Below are positions 1 through 8,364 of a DNA stretch of 64,000 nt, one piece after another (position 1 is the stretch's first letter; each line of letters opens with the position of its first letter). The position numbers and the translations under genes are program-made. Source of the DNA: Shewanella polaris. Lineage in GTDB: Bacteria > Pseudomonadota > Gammaproteobacteria > Enterobacterales > Shewanellaceae. The notes under the pieces were generated by a model. That model was not told where the DNA came from and ran no database searches. It worked only from the letters and a program-made list of their open reading frames with translations. The DNA is taken from positions 1,612,001 to 1,676,000 of the forward strand of contig NZ_CP041036.1 of NCBI RefSeq assembly GCF_006385555.1, written 5' to 3'.

Positions 1-789
1 GGCGGAAAACTTTCTAAGCGCATGAATGAGATTTATATTCTCACTAAAGCAAGCCAAGAGAGCATGGCCAGTGCAGCAAGCGAAATGCTACAAATGGATC
101 AAACGGTAGGTTTTACCGTTGAAAACACTAATGGTATAGGTGCAAATATTGAAGGCATTGGCGCTTCTATACTCAAAGTTGATACCGATTTGATTGAAGC
201 TTCAGATAGAGTGCTTGAGCTAAGTGGCTTTGCTGAACAGATATTTCGTCATCTGCAACATTTTGAATTATCGGATAAACATTCAGTTATTGCTAATGTC
301 GCACTTAATGCCGCTGCCGAGATTGGAACTGTTTTTGAAAAGGCCATTATCAATGGCTCGCTAACACAAGCACAATTATTTGACTCAAATTACCAACCGA
401 TTCCAAAAACTGATCCTCAAAAATTCACTACCGGTTTTGACCGTTTTACAGACTCCAATTTACCGAGTATTCAAGAAGCTATTCTAAAAAATCATTCTGA
501 TATCATCTACGCGGGAGCTGTTGATGTAAGAGGGTATTTCCCTACTCATAACCTTAAATTTACCAAAGCTTTAACCGGAGATCGCGAACAAGATCTTGCT
601 GGTAATCGCACCAAACGTATTTTTGATGATCCAACTGGTAAACGATGTGGTAGTAATACCGAAAGCTTTTTATTGCAAACTTATAAGCGCGATACCGGTG
701 AAGTAATGCATGACCTTTCGGCGCCTATATACGTTAACGGTAAGCATTGGGGCGGATTTAGAATTGGTTATAAGGCTGAAGAACAATAA
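1..789 (+). CDS. Methyl-accepting chemotaxis protein, C-terminal part (cut by window start)
   Basis: The reading frame is open from base 1 and ends at a stop at 787-789, so the N-terminus lies outside the window; the first in-frame ATG at 22 is probably internal. The visible 262 residues have a helical stretch resembling the descending arm of a chemoreceptor, then a globular domain ending in KRIFDD, LLQTYKRDTGEVMHD, SAPIYVNG and HWGGFRIGY. I recognise that ending from chemoreceptors that carry their sensory domain after the signalling region. The conserved hairpin tip would lie upstream and is not seen. The ligand is unknown. No operon partner is visible; the next gene is convergent. Confidence 0.75.
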   Translation, partial: GGKLSKRMNEIYILTKASQESMASAASEMLQMDQTVGFTVENTNGIGANIEGIGASILKVDTDLIEASDRVLELSGFAEQIFRHLQHFELSDKHSVIANVALNAAAEIGTVFEKAIINGSLTQAQLFDSNYQPIPKTDPQKFTTGFDRFTDSNLPSIQEAILKNHSDIIYAGAVDVRGYFPTHNLKFTKALTGDREQDLAGNRTKRIFDDPTGKRCGSNTESFLLQTYKRDTGEVMHDLSAPIYVNGKHWGGFRIGYKAEEQ

Positions 790-1133
790 AATATACGTCT
801 ATCTATCTGGATCATGTTTATCACCTAGTGCGTATTCAATCAAAGAATAATTGATATGTGATGACCTTGTTTTTCTACTTTTATCAATTGTTATAATCGC
901 TTAGTGCTTAGTGCTTAGTGCTTAGTGCTTAGGTTAAAAGTAGTGTTAATCGCAAAATTTACTCATAACAGAAAACCCCATTCACACCGACCTCAATAAT
1001 AACTCAAATTTATCCTTTTTCACTTTGGTATGAAAAAGGATATGACAGATTTACAAACTCAAGACGACGTTCTCTGCATTTGCGATATAAGTGTAGAGTG
1101 TCGATAAATCTCACTCATCACTTCAGTACGCTG
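790..1133. other. Convergent intergenic region with AT-rich inverted repeat
   Basis: This stretch separates two convergent genes and holds no credible reading frame. Besides the heptamer repeat at 901-932 it has a perfect 12-bp inverted repeat, TATCCTTTTTCA at 1011-1022 and its complement at 1031-1042, with an 8-base loop. The stem is AT-rich and lacks a GC core, so it is at best a weak bidirectional terminator. Confidence 0.5.
901..932. repeat. 7-bp tandem repeat, about 4.6 copies
   Basis: The heptamer TTAGTGC is repeated four times without mismatch and followed by a partial fifth copy (TTAG). It lies between the chemoreceptor stop and the convergent secreted-protein gene, so it is non-coding. 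Slipped-strand variation in copy number is plausible but would not alter a protein. Confidence 0.9.
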
Positions 1134-1865
1134 TTAATGCTGATGTGCTGACGATAATGAATTTCCTTCGCTATCATAAAATCCTGATGCACTGTGTTCT
1201 ATAAAACCTAAGTTGATCATTTTTCTAAAAAATGGGTCAGATTCATTATCGCCAATATCAGCAAAGTCGGTCGATTGGTATGCAGAGAATGTATCTAACT
1301 GTTGTTGAATCATTTTGTTGTCGTAAGTCATTTCGGATAACTGCCAATTTATGGCTTTATCTGCAGGTCCACTTTTATCTGACAATATAGTACTAATGCG
1401 TTGTACTAATTTTTTTGCAGGAAACCACCATATATCAACCGTTTTTGTATTTGTTTGTTGTTGATAATGTTCTAGTTTATCGCAACCTTGTCCAGTCGTC
1501 TCAATGAGTGTTGACTGCTGTTGAAATAATGGGTGCAGTAATTGAGCATGATATTGCCATGCTTGATTAGATATCGTTTTGGTTGCTTCATATTCAATGG
1601 CACGTTTGTCATCAATAAAGTATGAGGTTTTTTTCATGTGATTATGTGGCAGTGTTGTCCACTGTGTTGCTACTTCGTGATTGCTGATATGAAATACAGA
1701 GTTTTGGGCTCTTAATAAAACCAATTGGTTTTGTTTGTTTGGTGCTAAGTCATTAGTCGTTGGTTCAATATTATATGTCGCCATAAGGGTTGTTGATTGG
1801 CAAATGTCACTTGCTGATGCAAATAACGGGAAAATGATAGCGGTTATTAATAATAGAGTTTTCAT
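1134..1865 (-). CDS. Secreted protein of unknown function
   Basis: A 243-residue product that I do not recognise. Residues 1-18 form a signal peptide (MKTLLLITAIIFPLFASA), so the protein is probably periplasmic. The mature part has three visible cysteines (one just after the cleavage site), is Gln-rich in the middle and ends in a His-containing tail. It has no membrane segment and no catalytic motif I can name. It lies 100 bases downstream of the lipoprotein alkaline phosphatase on the same strand, but a strong hairpin at 1915-1942 separates them, so it is probably its own unit or expressed by read-through. The ATG has only a weak AAGAC-like ribosome site. Confidence 0.65.
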   Translation of the reverse strand: MKTLLLITAIIFPLFASASDICQSTTLMATYNIEPTTNDLAPNKQNQLVLLRAQNSVFHISNHEVATQWTTLPHNHMKKTSYFIDDKRAIEYEATKTISNQAWQYHAQLLHPLFQQQSTLIETTGQGCDKLEHYQQQTNTKTVDIWWFPAKKLVQRISTILSDKSGPADKAINWQLSEMTYDNKMIQQQLDTFSAYQSTDFADIGDNESDPFFRKMINLGFIEHSASGFYDSEGNSLSSAHQH

Positions 1866-1914
1866 GTGTTTTGTCTTTTTGGCTGATTAAGTATCAAGAT
1901 TGAGGTTAAAAGTT

Positions 1915-1942
1915 AAAGAATAGGGGCGAACCCCTATTCTTT
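1915..1942 (-). terminator. Hairpin after the lipoprotein alkaline phosphatase
   Basis: A perfect 12-bp stem, AAAGAATAGGGG at 1915-1926 and its complement at 1931-1942, has a 4-base loop that reads TTCG on the minus strand. It begins 23 bases beyond the phosphatase stop and is followed on the minus strand by a short T-rich stretch. It fits an intrinsic terminator. Confidence 0.75.
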
Positions 1943-1965
1943 ATTGATGACTTATTTAGCGGTAT

Positions 1966-3879
1966 TTATTCGGCTGCACCAGAAAGGTTGCCAGCGTAAT
2001 CCATTACATGGAATATTAAGCTTTGCTCATTTGTCCCTGTAATTAAGTGAGCGCCAGGTCCTACTGCAAAAACACCAACGTCTTCACCCGCATGCGTTTC
2101 ACTGCCTAATGGTACTAATGACTCTTGGTGGAAACCCGCTGTAGATGTATCAACATCGGTTAAGTCAACACGGCCGGTTACCGCAGCCGCTGCATAACTT
2201 GCATCGGCATCAGTTTCGGTCCCTAAATCTCTAAAGCCAAGGCCGTTAGTGTAACCTACCGTTGTATAAGGCATGTCGTCTGAGGCTAAACTTGGGTCGG
2301 TCGCACCAATACCAACCACTTTACCTAATATTGGGTTACCACGTTTAGGGTAGCCAGCAATGGTAAATACATGGCTGTGATCTGCAGTAACAATAATTAA
2401 GGTGTCTTCTTCGCTTGTTGCATCAACTGCGACTTGTACAGCTTTAGCAAGCTCGATGGCATCATTTAGTGCATTGTATGCATTTCCGGCATGGTGAGCA
2501 TGGTCAATACGACCAGATTCTACCGTTAAGAAGAAACCTTTGTCGTTATTATCAAGCACCTTAATGGCAGTGGCTGTCATTTCTGACAAGCTAGGTTCAC
2601 CAGCAATATCATTTTCACGGTCAGCTTCATATTGCATGTGTGATTCGTTAAATAAACCAAATATGCGTGGTGTAGCCTCAGTGTCTATAGCATTAAATGA
2701 AGCTTGGTCAACGACATAAACACCTGTTGCGTATTGAGCTTGCCATTCTGCAGTTAGGTCACGGCCATCAGTACGGTCACCTTCAATGGTACTGACTGCA
2801 TCATTGCTGTTATAGGCAACATCTTTAGGTAAAAAGTGACGACGGCCACCACCCATCACAACTTCAATGCCATCAACATCTACACCGGCATATCTAGCTT
2901 CTAAGTTGGCTTCAAAATTAACTAACTGTAATGCAATATCTTCACAATCGGCACGTTCAGGGTTGTTGGCAATATCCATATCTGAGATGTCTTCCCAGTT
3001 ACGTTCTGCTGACTTTGCATAAGTCGCAGCAGGTGTCGCGTGAGTAATGCGTGCGGTTGAGATTACACCCGTTGATTTTCCTGCAATCTCAGCTAACTCT
3101 AGTGCAGTAATCATTTCAATGCCTTTAGTACTAGCACAGTTGCCTCTAACCACATTTTCGTCAACACCTAACACGCCTGAATCTGTTTTAACTCCCGACA
3201 TCATGGCTGTCATTGTTCCAGCAGAATCAGGCGTTTGTGCATCAACGTTGTAAGTTTTTGCTAAACCAGAAAATGGGAATTTATCAAAGCTTAATTGGTT
3301 TTCTTCACCCTGCATGCCTTTATTTTGGCCATCTAAAATACGTGCTGCGGTTACAGTTGAAACACCCATACCGTCACCAACAAATAAAATCACATTTTTA
3401 GCTGAGCCTTTAAGTGCGGTTATTTCTTCCGTGCTAGATACTTTTGCAATCGATACCTTGGCATTGTTTGCTAATTGGCTATCTATTTTGTTCCAAATAT
3501 CGTCTGCCGTTTCTATTTCGGCAGCGCCTTGTCTAAACCATGAATTATTCAAACTGGTTAATAGTTCGGTATCATTTACTGTGGTCGCAGCAGGTGAACA
3601 TACATATTGAGTTGCTGTTATTTCAGACGCATCTAAAACAGTATCAGCATTTGTATCTATACCTGTGTCAATTTGCATACCGCCATTGATACAATTTTCA
3701 TTGCCTACTGATAAAAGTGTTTGTGTGATTAATGTGTTGGTTCCGTTAGTACCATTAGTACCATTAGTACCATTAGTACCGTTTACTCCATCTGTACCAT
3801 TGTCACCGTCGTCGCCACAAGCTGATAATGCACAAACCAAAGAAACTGTTATTGTTGATAGTATAAATTTATTCATCAT
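1966..3879 (-). CDS. Alkaline phosphatase, lipoprotein form with collagen-like stalk
   Basis: Phosphomonoesterase of the PhoA superfamily. I start it at the ATG at 3879, not the upstream one at 3906, because AAGG lies five bases before it and this avoids overlapping the preceding gene. Residues 1-21 end in the lipobox LSAC with Cys21 as lipid site. A Gly-Xaa-Asn stalk (about 22-48) follows, then a Cys-containing module (about 50-95, with IDTNADTVLD) of the DUF7151 type, then the catalytic domain. That domain shows VGDGMG (metal Asp168), DSAGTMTAMMSG (nucleophile Ser), ESGRIDHAHH, TADHSH and ETHAGED, so all metal and catalytic positions appear present. Its catalytic half closely matches the upstream paralogue 16 bases away. 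Probably attached to the outer membrane. Confidence 0.93.
   Translation of the reverse strand: MMNKFILSTITVSLVCALSACGDDGDNGTDGVNGTNGTNGTNGTNGTNTLITQTLLSVGNENCINGGMQIDTGIDTNADTVLDASEITATQYVCSPAATTVNDTELLTSLNNSWFRQGAAEIETADDIWNKIDSQLANNAKVSIAKVSSTEEITALKGSAKNVILFVGDGMGVSTVTAARILDGQNKGMQGEENQLSFDKFPFSGLAKTYNVDAQTPDSAGTMTAMMSGVKTDSGVLGVDENVVRGNCASTKGIEMITALELAEIAGKSTGVISTARITHATPAATYAKSAERNWEDISDMDIANNPERADCEDIALQLVNFEANLEARYAGVDVDGIEVVMGGGRRHFLPKDVAYNSNDAVSTIEGDRTDGRDLTAEWQAQYATGVYVVDQASFNAIDTEATPRIFGLFNESHMQYEADRENDIAGEPSLSEMTATAIKVLDNNDKGFFLTVESGRIDHAHHAGNAYNALNDAIELAKAVQVAVDATSEEDTLIIVTADHSHVFTIAGYPKRGNPILGKVVGIGATDPSLASDDMPYTTVGYTNGLGFRDLGTETDADASYAAAAVTGRVDLTDVDTSTAGFHQESLVPLGSETHAGEDVGVFAVGPGAHLITGTNEQSLIFHVMDYAGNLSGAAE
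3742..3780. repeat. 9-bp tandem repeat encoding the Thr-Asn-Gly stalk
   Basis: Three exact copies of ACCATTAGT (3751-3777) follow a variant copy and run into a further ACC. On the minus strand each unit encodes Thr-Asn-Gly. The unit is a multiple of three, so copy-number change would lengthen or shorten the stalk without shifting the frame. Confidence 0.9.
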
Positions 3880-3895
3880 AAAAACCTTATAGGGT

Positions 3896-5500
3896 CTATT
3901 GACCAACTAAACCAAGAGCACGATTAATTAAATGGAATACAACACTTTGTTCAACAGTACCTTGAACTAATTGCGCTCCTGGACCAGATGTATGAATAGC
4001 AACATCTTCTCCTGCGTGAGTTTCGCTACTTAATGGAACAGTAACTTCTTGGTGATAGCCTGATGTAGTGGTATCGATCGCAGTGATGTCTTGACGGCCT
4101 GCGATGGCTTCAGAAGCATAAGATGCATCGCCATCTGTTTCAGTGCCTAAGTCTCTGAAACCAAGTCCATTGCTGTAACCTAATGTGGTGTAAGGATTAC
4201 CATCTGAATCTTCGCTAGGGTCAGTAGCACCAATACCAACGACTTTACCCAAAATAGGGTTACCACGTTTTGGATAACCAGCAATCGTAAACACATGGCT
4301 GTGATCGGCGGTGACAATGATTAGCGTTTCTTCATCATTTGTTGCATCTAATGCAGCTTGAACTGCATTTGAAAACTCAATCGCATCATTTAGTGCTGTG
4401 CTTGCGCTACCAGCATGATGACCATGGTCAATTCGTCCTGATTCAACTGTTAAAAAGTAACCTTTTGGATTGTTATCAAGTATTTTAATGGCCTTTTCTG
4501 TCATTTGAGAAAGGCTTGGTTCGCCAGCAATATCATTGGCTCGGTCGGCTTCGTATTGCATATGAGATTCATTGAATAAAGCAAAAACACGTTCAGAGGT
4601 TTCTGTGTCAATGGCATCAAATCCAGTTTGGTCAATAACGTATTGGCCATTTGGATACATAGCACTCCATTCTGCGGTCAAATCACGACCATCTGTACGG
4701 TCGCCTTCAATATCGCTTACAGCATCGGCACTATTAAATGTGGCATCTTTAGGTAAAAAATGACGACGTCCGCCGCCCATAACAACATCAATGCCGTCTA
4801 CATCAACTCCGGTGTAACGTTGTTCTAGATTTTTTTCAAAGTTAACCAGTTGTGATGCAATATCTTCACAATCTGCACGTTCAGCATTATTTTCAATATC
4901 CATGTCTGAGATATCTTCCCAGTTACGGTCTGCTGATTTTGCATATGTGGCGGCTGGCGTTGCATGAGTAATACGTGCAGTTGATAACACGCCTGTCGAC
5001 AAGCCTTTTATTTCGGCTAACTCTAAGGCTGTTACCACTTCGTTGCCTTTGACTGAGGCACAAGTACCACGAACAACGTCTTCATCAACACCTAGAACAC
5101 CGGCATCTGATTTTAAGCCGCTCATCATGGCTGTCATGGTGCCAGCAGAGTCTGGTGTTTGTGCATCTACATTGTAAGTTTTAACCAGTGCTGAATAAGG
5201 AAATGTTTCAAAGCTTAAGTAACCTTCTTCACCAGAATTACCGGCTAATTGTCCTTGTAAAATTCGAGCTGCGGTAAGTGTAGAAATACCCATACCATCG
5301 CCAACAAACAAGATGACATTTTTTGCTCTTGTTGATCTTGATTGTTGTAATTTTTCAGTGATGGTTGTTTGGCCGTCTTTATACCAAGCATTATTGAGTT
5401 GTGTGTCAGTCGTTGTCGCTGCGGTTGCAGCTCCTGCGTATGTTGCCGAAGACAATATACTAGCAATAACCACTGATAAGCCTTGTTTGAGCATATTCAT
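3896..5500 (-). CDS. Alkaline phosphatase, periplasmic/secreted form
   Basis: PhoA-superfamily phosphomonoesterase of 534 residues. A signal peptide covers about residues 1-27 (cleavage near TYAGAATA); there is no lipobox and no stalk. Catalytic motifs in order are FVGDGMG with Asp68, TPDSAGTM with Ser118 as nucleophile, HATPAATYAKSADRNWE, ESGRIDHGHH, TADHSH and SETHAGED. The ATG at 5500 has AGGG six bases upstream. The downstream lipoprotein phosphatase begins 16 bases after its stop, so the two are probably cotranscribed, and they look like a tandem duplication whose N-termini diverged. A Pho-box-like direct repeat lies 81 bases upstream, which suggests induction by phosphate starvation. 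Confidence 0.94.
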   Translation of the reverse strand: MNMLKQGLSVVIASILSSATYAGAATAATTTDTQLNNAWYKDGQTTITEKLQQSRSTRAKNVILFVGDGMGISTLTAARILQGQLAGNSGEEGYLSFETFPYSALVKTYNVDAQTPDSAGTMTAMMSGLKSDAGVLGVDEDVVRGTCASVKGNEVVTALELAEIKGLSTGVLSTARITHATPAATYAKSADRNWEDISDMDIENNAERADCEDIASQLVNFEKNLEQRYTGVDVDGIDVVMGGGRRHFLPKDATFNSADAVSDIEGDRTDGRDLTAEWSAMYPNGQYVIDQTGFDAIDTETSERVFALFNESHMQYEADRANDIAGEPSLSQMTEKAIKILDNNPKGYFLTVESGRIDHGHHAGSASTALNDAIEFSNAVQAALDATNDEETLIIVTADHSHVFTIAGYPKRGNPILGKVVGIGATDPSEDSDGNPYTTLGYSNGLGFRDLGTETDGDASYASEAIAGRQDITAIDTTTSGYHQEVTVPLSSETHAGEDVAIHTSGPGAQLVQGTVEQSVVFHLINRALGLVGQ

Positions 5501-5580
5501 ATTACCCTATGTTGTAGTTAAGTTATTTTAGAACGTGGCTATAACTTAGAGGGTTTTAATGAACATTAAGTAACACTACC

Positions 5581-5598
5581 ATTACAATTTATTGACAA
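5581..5598 (-). promoter_or_regulatory. Candidate Pho box upstream of the phosphatase pair
   Basis: On the minus strand the site reads TTGTCAATAAATTGTAAT. This is two 7-base half-sites, TTGTCAA and TTGTAAT, each matching CTGTCAT at 5 of 7 bases, separated by the usual 4-base AT spacer. It lies 81 bases before the phosphatase start and in the same orientation. No clear -10 element follows at the ideal distance. Seen by eye only; background frequency in AT-rich DNA was not tested. Confidence 0.45.
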
Positions 5599-5784
5599 AT
5601 GGGTTTCAGTTTTGTGTATATCTATCAAATGGTTGATTTTACAGTTATTTAATAATGGTCCTAGTATTGGGGGTTTGCAGAATGAAAAGTTTTCTATCTT
5701 CTATACTCTTGAATGTTTCATCGGTTGGCAAGCTACAAGTTTATGATTAAATTGAATATTTTGTTAGTTCGCTATCGTGAAAAT

Positions 5785-5844
5785 CTATCGTAATCTGAGT
5801 CGGAAGCAGTTAAGTTGATTAGCGATAAAAAGAGCGGCATAGTT
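5785..5844 (+). repeat. Diverged 60-bp intergenic repeat, copy A
   Basis: Ungapped alignment with 7754-7813 matches at 44 of 60 positions. The longest shared blocks are AAGCAGTTA near the middle and GGCATAGTT at the right end. It lies 113 bases before the 89-residue gene. It is not coding in any convincing frame. Confidence 0.6.
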
Positions 5845-5957
5845 GGAGTCATGCACCGCTTGTGTGCTTATTGGAACAATCAATTGCAAGTCTGTCTTGT
5901 GGCAGAATAGTTGAGTAAAATGCTATCAATTCAGACTATTAAATAAGGACTGTTTGT

Positions 5958-6227
5958 ATGGGGGAAGTTATGAGTAAAGAGATAAGTGATGTAAATAATG
6001 AAGCAAAAAGTGACAAAATGAGTGAGTCTGCATTAAATGCATTGAAAATTGCGTTTACGTACATGCCTAAATCAATTGAAGTGACTAAATATGAGTATGG
6101 TGATAATTACCAAAAAATATTAGATCATATTGAAACCGTTAGAGAAATATTATTGATTAATGATGTTGATCCTGAAGAAGTTTATGGTGAGGTGAATCCA
6201 GAGAGCACTCCCAATTCAACCTATTGA
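5958..6227 (+). CDS. Small hypothetical protein
   Basis: An 89-residue soluble, acidic protein that I do not recognise. It has no signal peptide or membrane segment. The central part (ALNALKIAFTYMPKS, then YQKILDHIETVREIL) looks helical, and the tail is Pro/Glu/Ser-rich. AAGGA lies eight bases before the ATG at 5958. A second start at 5970 (MSKEISD) also has a GGGGGA just upstream, so the true protein could be four residues shorter. It stands alone, with more than 400 bases on its right. Confidence 0.5.
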   Translation: MGEVMSKEISDVNNEAKSDKMSESALNALKIAFTYMPKSIEVTKYEYGDNYQKILDHIETVREILLINDVDPEEVYGEVNPESTPNSTY

Positions 6228-6651
6228 TATAATGGTGTTCAATAATGTGGCGATAAAAATGGATCGCAATGGTTAGCTTTTGATTAATTTGGGGATAGAC
6301 TGCAGTAGTTGCAAATAAATTAGCATCTTATGCATAAGCGCAAATGTCATTGCAGCTTTTTATTATGATCATGTATTTGTGCAAACAGTGGAAGCAGATC
6401 GTCATCAGCATCTTTAAAAGAGTCCCATATAGAGTAGAGTTAAATGGCTAACGAAACTAAAGCTAGACAGCCATAAGCTAAAATTGGACATTCATAAACG
6501 CTTATAACAACCTGGATGGTATGAGAAAACCATTACTGTTAATTAGTCTGATAATTTTTTTGAGCTAATTATTTCATTAGGTTTGATGGTATTTGATTCA
6601 TATCGACAACAAAAAAGCACCCTAAGGTGCTTTTTTGTTGTTAGACCTGCA
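6228..6651. other. Intergenic region without a recognisable gene
   Basis: AT-rich and stop-rich in all frames; I see no gene. A stretch around 6390-6436 (GGAAGCAG, then AAAAGAG and CATA) faintly recalls the 60-bp repeat but is too diverged to call. A strong bidirectional terminator occupies its right end. Confidence 0.5.
6607..6640. terminator. Bidirectional intrinsic terminator
   Basis: A perfect 15-bp stem (CAACAAAAAAGCACC at 6607-6621, complement at 6626-6640) with a CTAA loop has A- and T-tracts on both sides. It ends 11 bases from the stop of the minus-strand gene at 6652 and can also stop transcription from the left. Confidence 0.9.
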
Positions 6652-7440
6652 TTATAAGTTTAGTAAATAAGACTTAATGAACTGAGGTTGATTTGGCGCT
6701 TTAGGTGCTGTTTTAAATGTCAGGGTTTGACTGTTTTGACGCAGTTTTAACTCATTGGTAAATTGACATTCAATAGTATTAATTGGGGCTATTTTATTTT
6801 TAAAGCTTGGATCGTTTTCACACATAGAAACCATTTCGCTGGCTACCTGTGCACAAAATGAACCGACAGCGTAGTTTTGTAATGTTTTATCATCAATCGT
6901 TTTCCAATCGACAGTTGTCTTTATTTTTACGCCACACCGCTTATCAATTTCGCTATTAGCATCAGTGATTTTTTTCTGTTGGTAAGTTAAATGTTTTTCA
7001 CGATTAAAACTCGCTAACTTAGCTTGAATACCTTTGCCTAGTTGCTGTTCATATTGTGCTTTTAAATCTGCAACGATCGCTGGGTTAGACTCTTCTTTTG
7101 TTGATAAATAGGTGCCTTCTCGTGTTTCTGGAATATACAGAGTATACGAGCAACAACCATATCCGTCATCGACACTTACTAGGCTGCGCTCAGAGCCATC
7201 ATAACTATATTTATAAGCATTGTTACTACCGTGAGGTTTTAAATCGGTCAAAAATGTAACGCCATCAATCTCGTGATTAATGCCCGTTACTTTTATTAAC
7301 GCCTGTTTTTTGTCTGTTGTTGGTGCAATAGCAACGTTAACACCATCACCAGAACTCAGCTCTATCGGGTATTTGGCAAGATCTAAAGCAAAGCTTTTAG
7401 ATGATAGGAGCACACAGGCTATAAACAATATTTTTTTCAC
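6652..7440 (-). CDS. Secreted protein of unknown function
   Basis: A 262-residue product that I do not recognise. It starts at GTG (7440) with AAGGA six bases upstream. Residues 1-18 are a signal peptide (MKKILFIACVLLSSKSFA). The mature protein has a YGCCSYTLY segment, which sits in a beta-rich region, and further cysteines at RCGVK, SFCAQ, MCEND and ECQF, so disulfides are likely in the periplasm. The C-terminal half is Lys/Gln-rich and looks helical. It is monocistronic, ended by the terminator at 6607-6640. Confidence 0.6.
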   Translation of the reverse strand: MKKILFIACVLLSSKSFALDLAKYPIELSSGDGVNVAIAPTTDKKQALIKVTGINHEIDGVTFLTDLKPHGSNNAYKYSYDGSERSLVSVDDGYGCCSYTLYIPETREGTYLSTKEESNPAIVADLKAQYEQQLGKGIQAKLASFNREKHLTYQQKKITDANSEIDKRCGVKIKTTVDWKTIDDKTLQNYAVGSFCAQVASEMVSMCENDPSFKNKIAPINTIECQFTNELKLRQNSQTLTFKTAPKAPNQPQFIKSYLLNL

Positions 7441-7874
7441 AATAAGTCCTTTTAAGTATTTTAACTATATATTTTATCAGGTTATAACATTGATGTAATG
7501 GATTAAAAGCGCTATGGGCCAAGTCGTTTTGGTTCATTATTTAAAGGCGCTTTAAACTACCAGCGTTGGTTGTGTGCTTAAGGCTTAATATTTAAAACGA
7601 GAACTCACACTGAAACAGTAACCTGTTTTTCTGCTTGATACCAAACCAGCTGCGAGTGCTGCTTTAACTCTACCGAATTGTGCATAATTTTCCATATGCC
7701 ACTCAGTTTATTGATGATTTTCGTTCAAGTTTTACATTTGAATAGTCAGAAAGCTATCGCAATCAACGCTAAAAGCAGTTATGTTAATTATCTTAAAAAT
7801 GAGAGGCATAGTTTCTTGTTAAGCAAATATTGAAGAATTAATTATAAAATTCATCACAATTAAAGGATAAATAG
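7441..7874. other. Divergent intergenic region with repeat copy B
   Basis: Upstream region shared by the minus-strand secreted protein and the plus-strand DUF4870 gene. No gene is supported. The only structure I see is the 60-bp repeat copy at 7754-7813. Confidence 0.55.
7754..7813 (+). repeat. Diverged 60-bp intergenic repeat, copy B
   Basis: Partner of 5785-5844 in the same orientation, 44 of 60 bases identical without gaps. It ends 61 bases before the DUF4870 start, so both copies precede a small plus-strand gene. It might be a promoter, a small-RNA remnant or part of a larger duplication. Confidence 0.6.
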
Positions 7875-8225
7875 ATGAGTGAAGTAGTAGAAAGCGTCCC
7901 TACGACTAAGGAACAAGCCAAAATAGTTTACTTACTTTACATGGTAGGTTTACTGTTTGGTATTACAGGTATAATCGGTGTAGTAATGGCTTACATCAAT
8001 AAAGGTGATGCCCCTGAGTGGTTAAAAACCCATTATCAGTTTCAAATTAGGACTTTTTGGATTGGTGCTATTTATATCTTCTTAGGCTCAATTTTATCTT
8101 TAGTTATCATTGGTTGGTTTGTACTCTTATTCTGGGCAGTTTGGCTAATAATTCGCTCACTCAAGGGCATGAAAGCACTTGAACTGGAAAAACCAATTGA
8201 GAACCCTACTGCTTGGTTATTTTAA
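7875..8225 (+). CDS. DUF4870-type inner-membrane protein
   Basis: A 116-residue protein with a short cytoplasmic N-terminus and two or three hydrophobic segments: about residues 19-43 and 55-90, the second probably a hairpin. The line between them, DAPEWLKTHYQFQIRTFWIG, matches the conserved core of DUF4870 (Tic20-like) small membrane proteins. The ATG has AAGGA seven bases upstream. Function is unknown for the family. The next plus-strand gene follows after a 139-base spacer that contains a hairpin. Confidence 0.75.
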   Translation: MSEVVESVPTTKEQAKIVYLLYMVGLLFGITGIIGVVMAYINKGDAPEWLKTHYQFQIRTFWIGAIYIFLGSILSLVIIGWFVLLFWAVWLIIRSLKGMKALELEKPIENPTAWLF

Positions 8226-8285
8226 AAGCTTAACAATAAAGCAAATAGGGATAGGCTGCGCTAAGCCGCGTCCTTATCTCAAGTG

Positions 8286-8333
8286 TTGGAGCTAAAAAAG
8301 CCACCCTTCTTATCGGTTATAAAAATGGGTGGC
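8286..8333. repeat. Repeat/hairpin element, copy 1 (TTGGAGCTA ... GCCACCC/GGGTGGC)
   Basis: TTGGAGCTAAAAAA is followed by GCCACCC (8300-8306) and its complement GGGTGGC (8327-8333) around a 20-base loop that contains a short TTAT/ATAA pair. On the minus strand the hairpin is followed by a T-run, as in a terminator; on the plus strand T's begin about eight bases later. The element recurs at 10144-10194. Confidence 0.7.
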
Positions 8334-8364
8334 ATGATTAATTTTTTACGCCTTAGGATATATA

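Larger units (their letters stand above)
5501..5957. other. Divergent intergenic region, phosphatase and small-protein promoters
   Basis: No gene is supported here. It holds the candidate Pho box (5581-5598) and a repeat (5785-5844) that recurs before the DUF4870 gene. It must contain promoters for both flanking genes, but I see no convincing -35/-10 pair. Confidence 0.6.

Noticed and set aside
8226..8285. Second attC-like site starting at GCTTAAC
   Set aside because: The left arm fits RYYYAAC, but I found no matching GTTRRRY right arm before the next gene.
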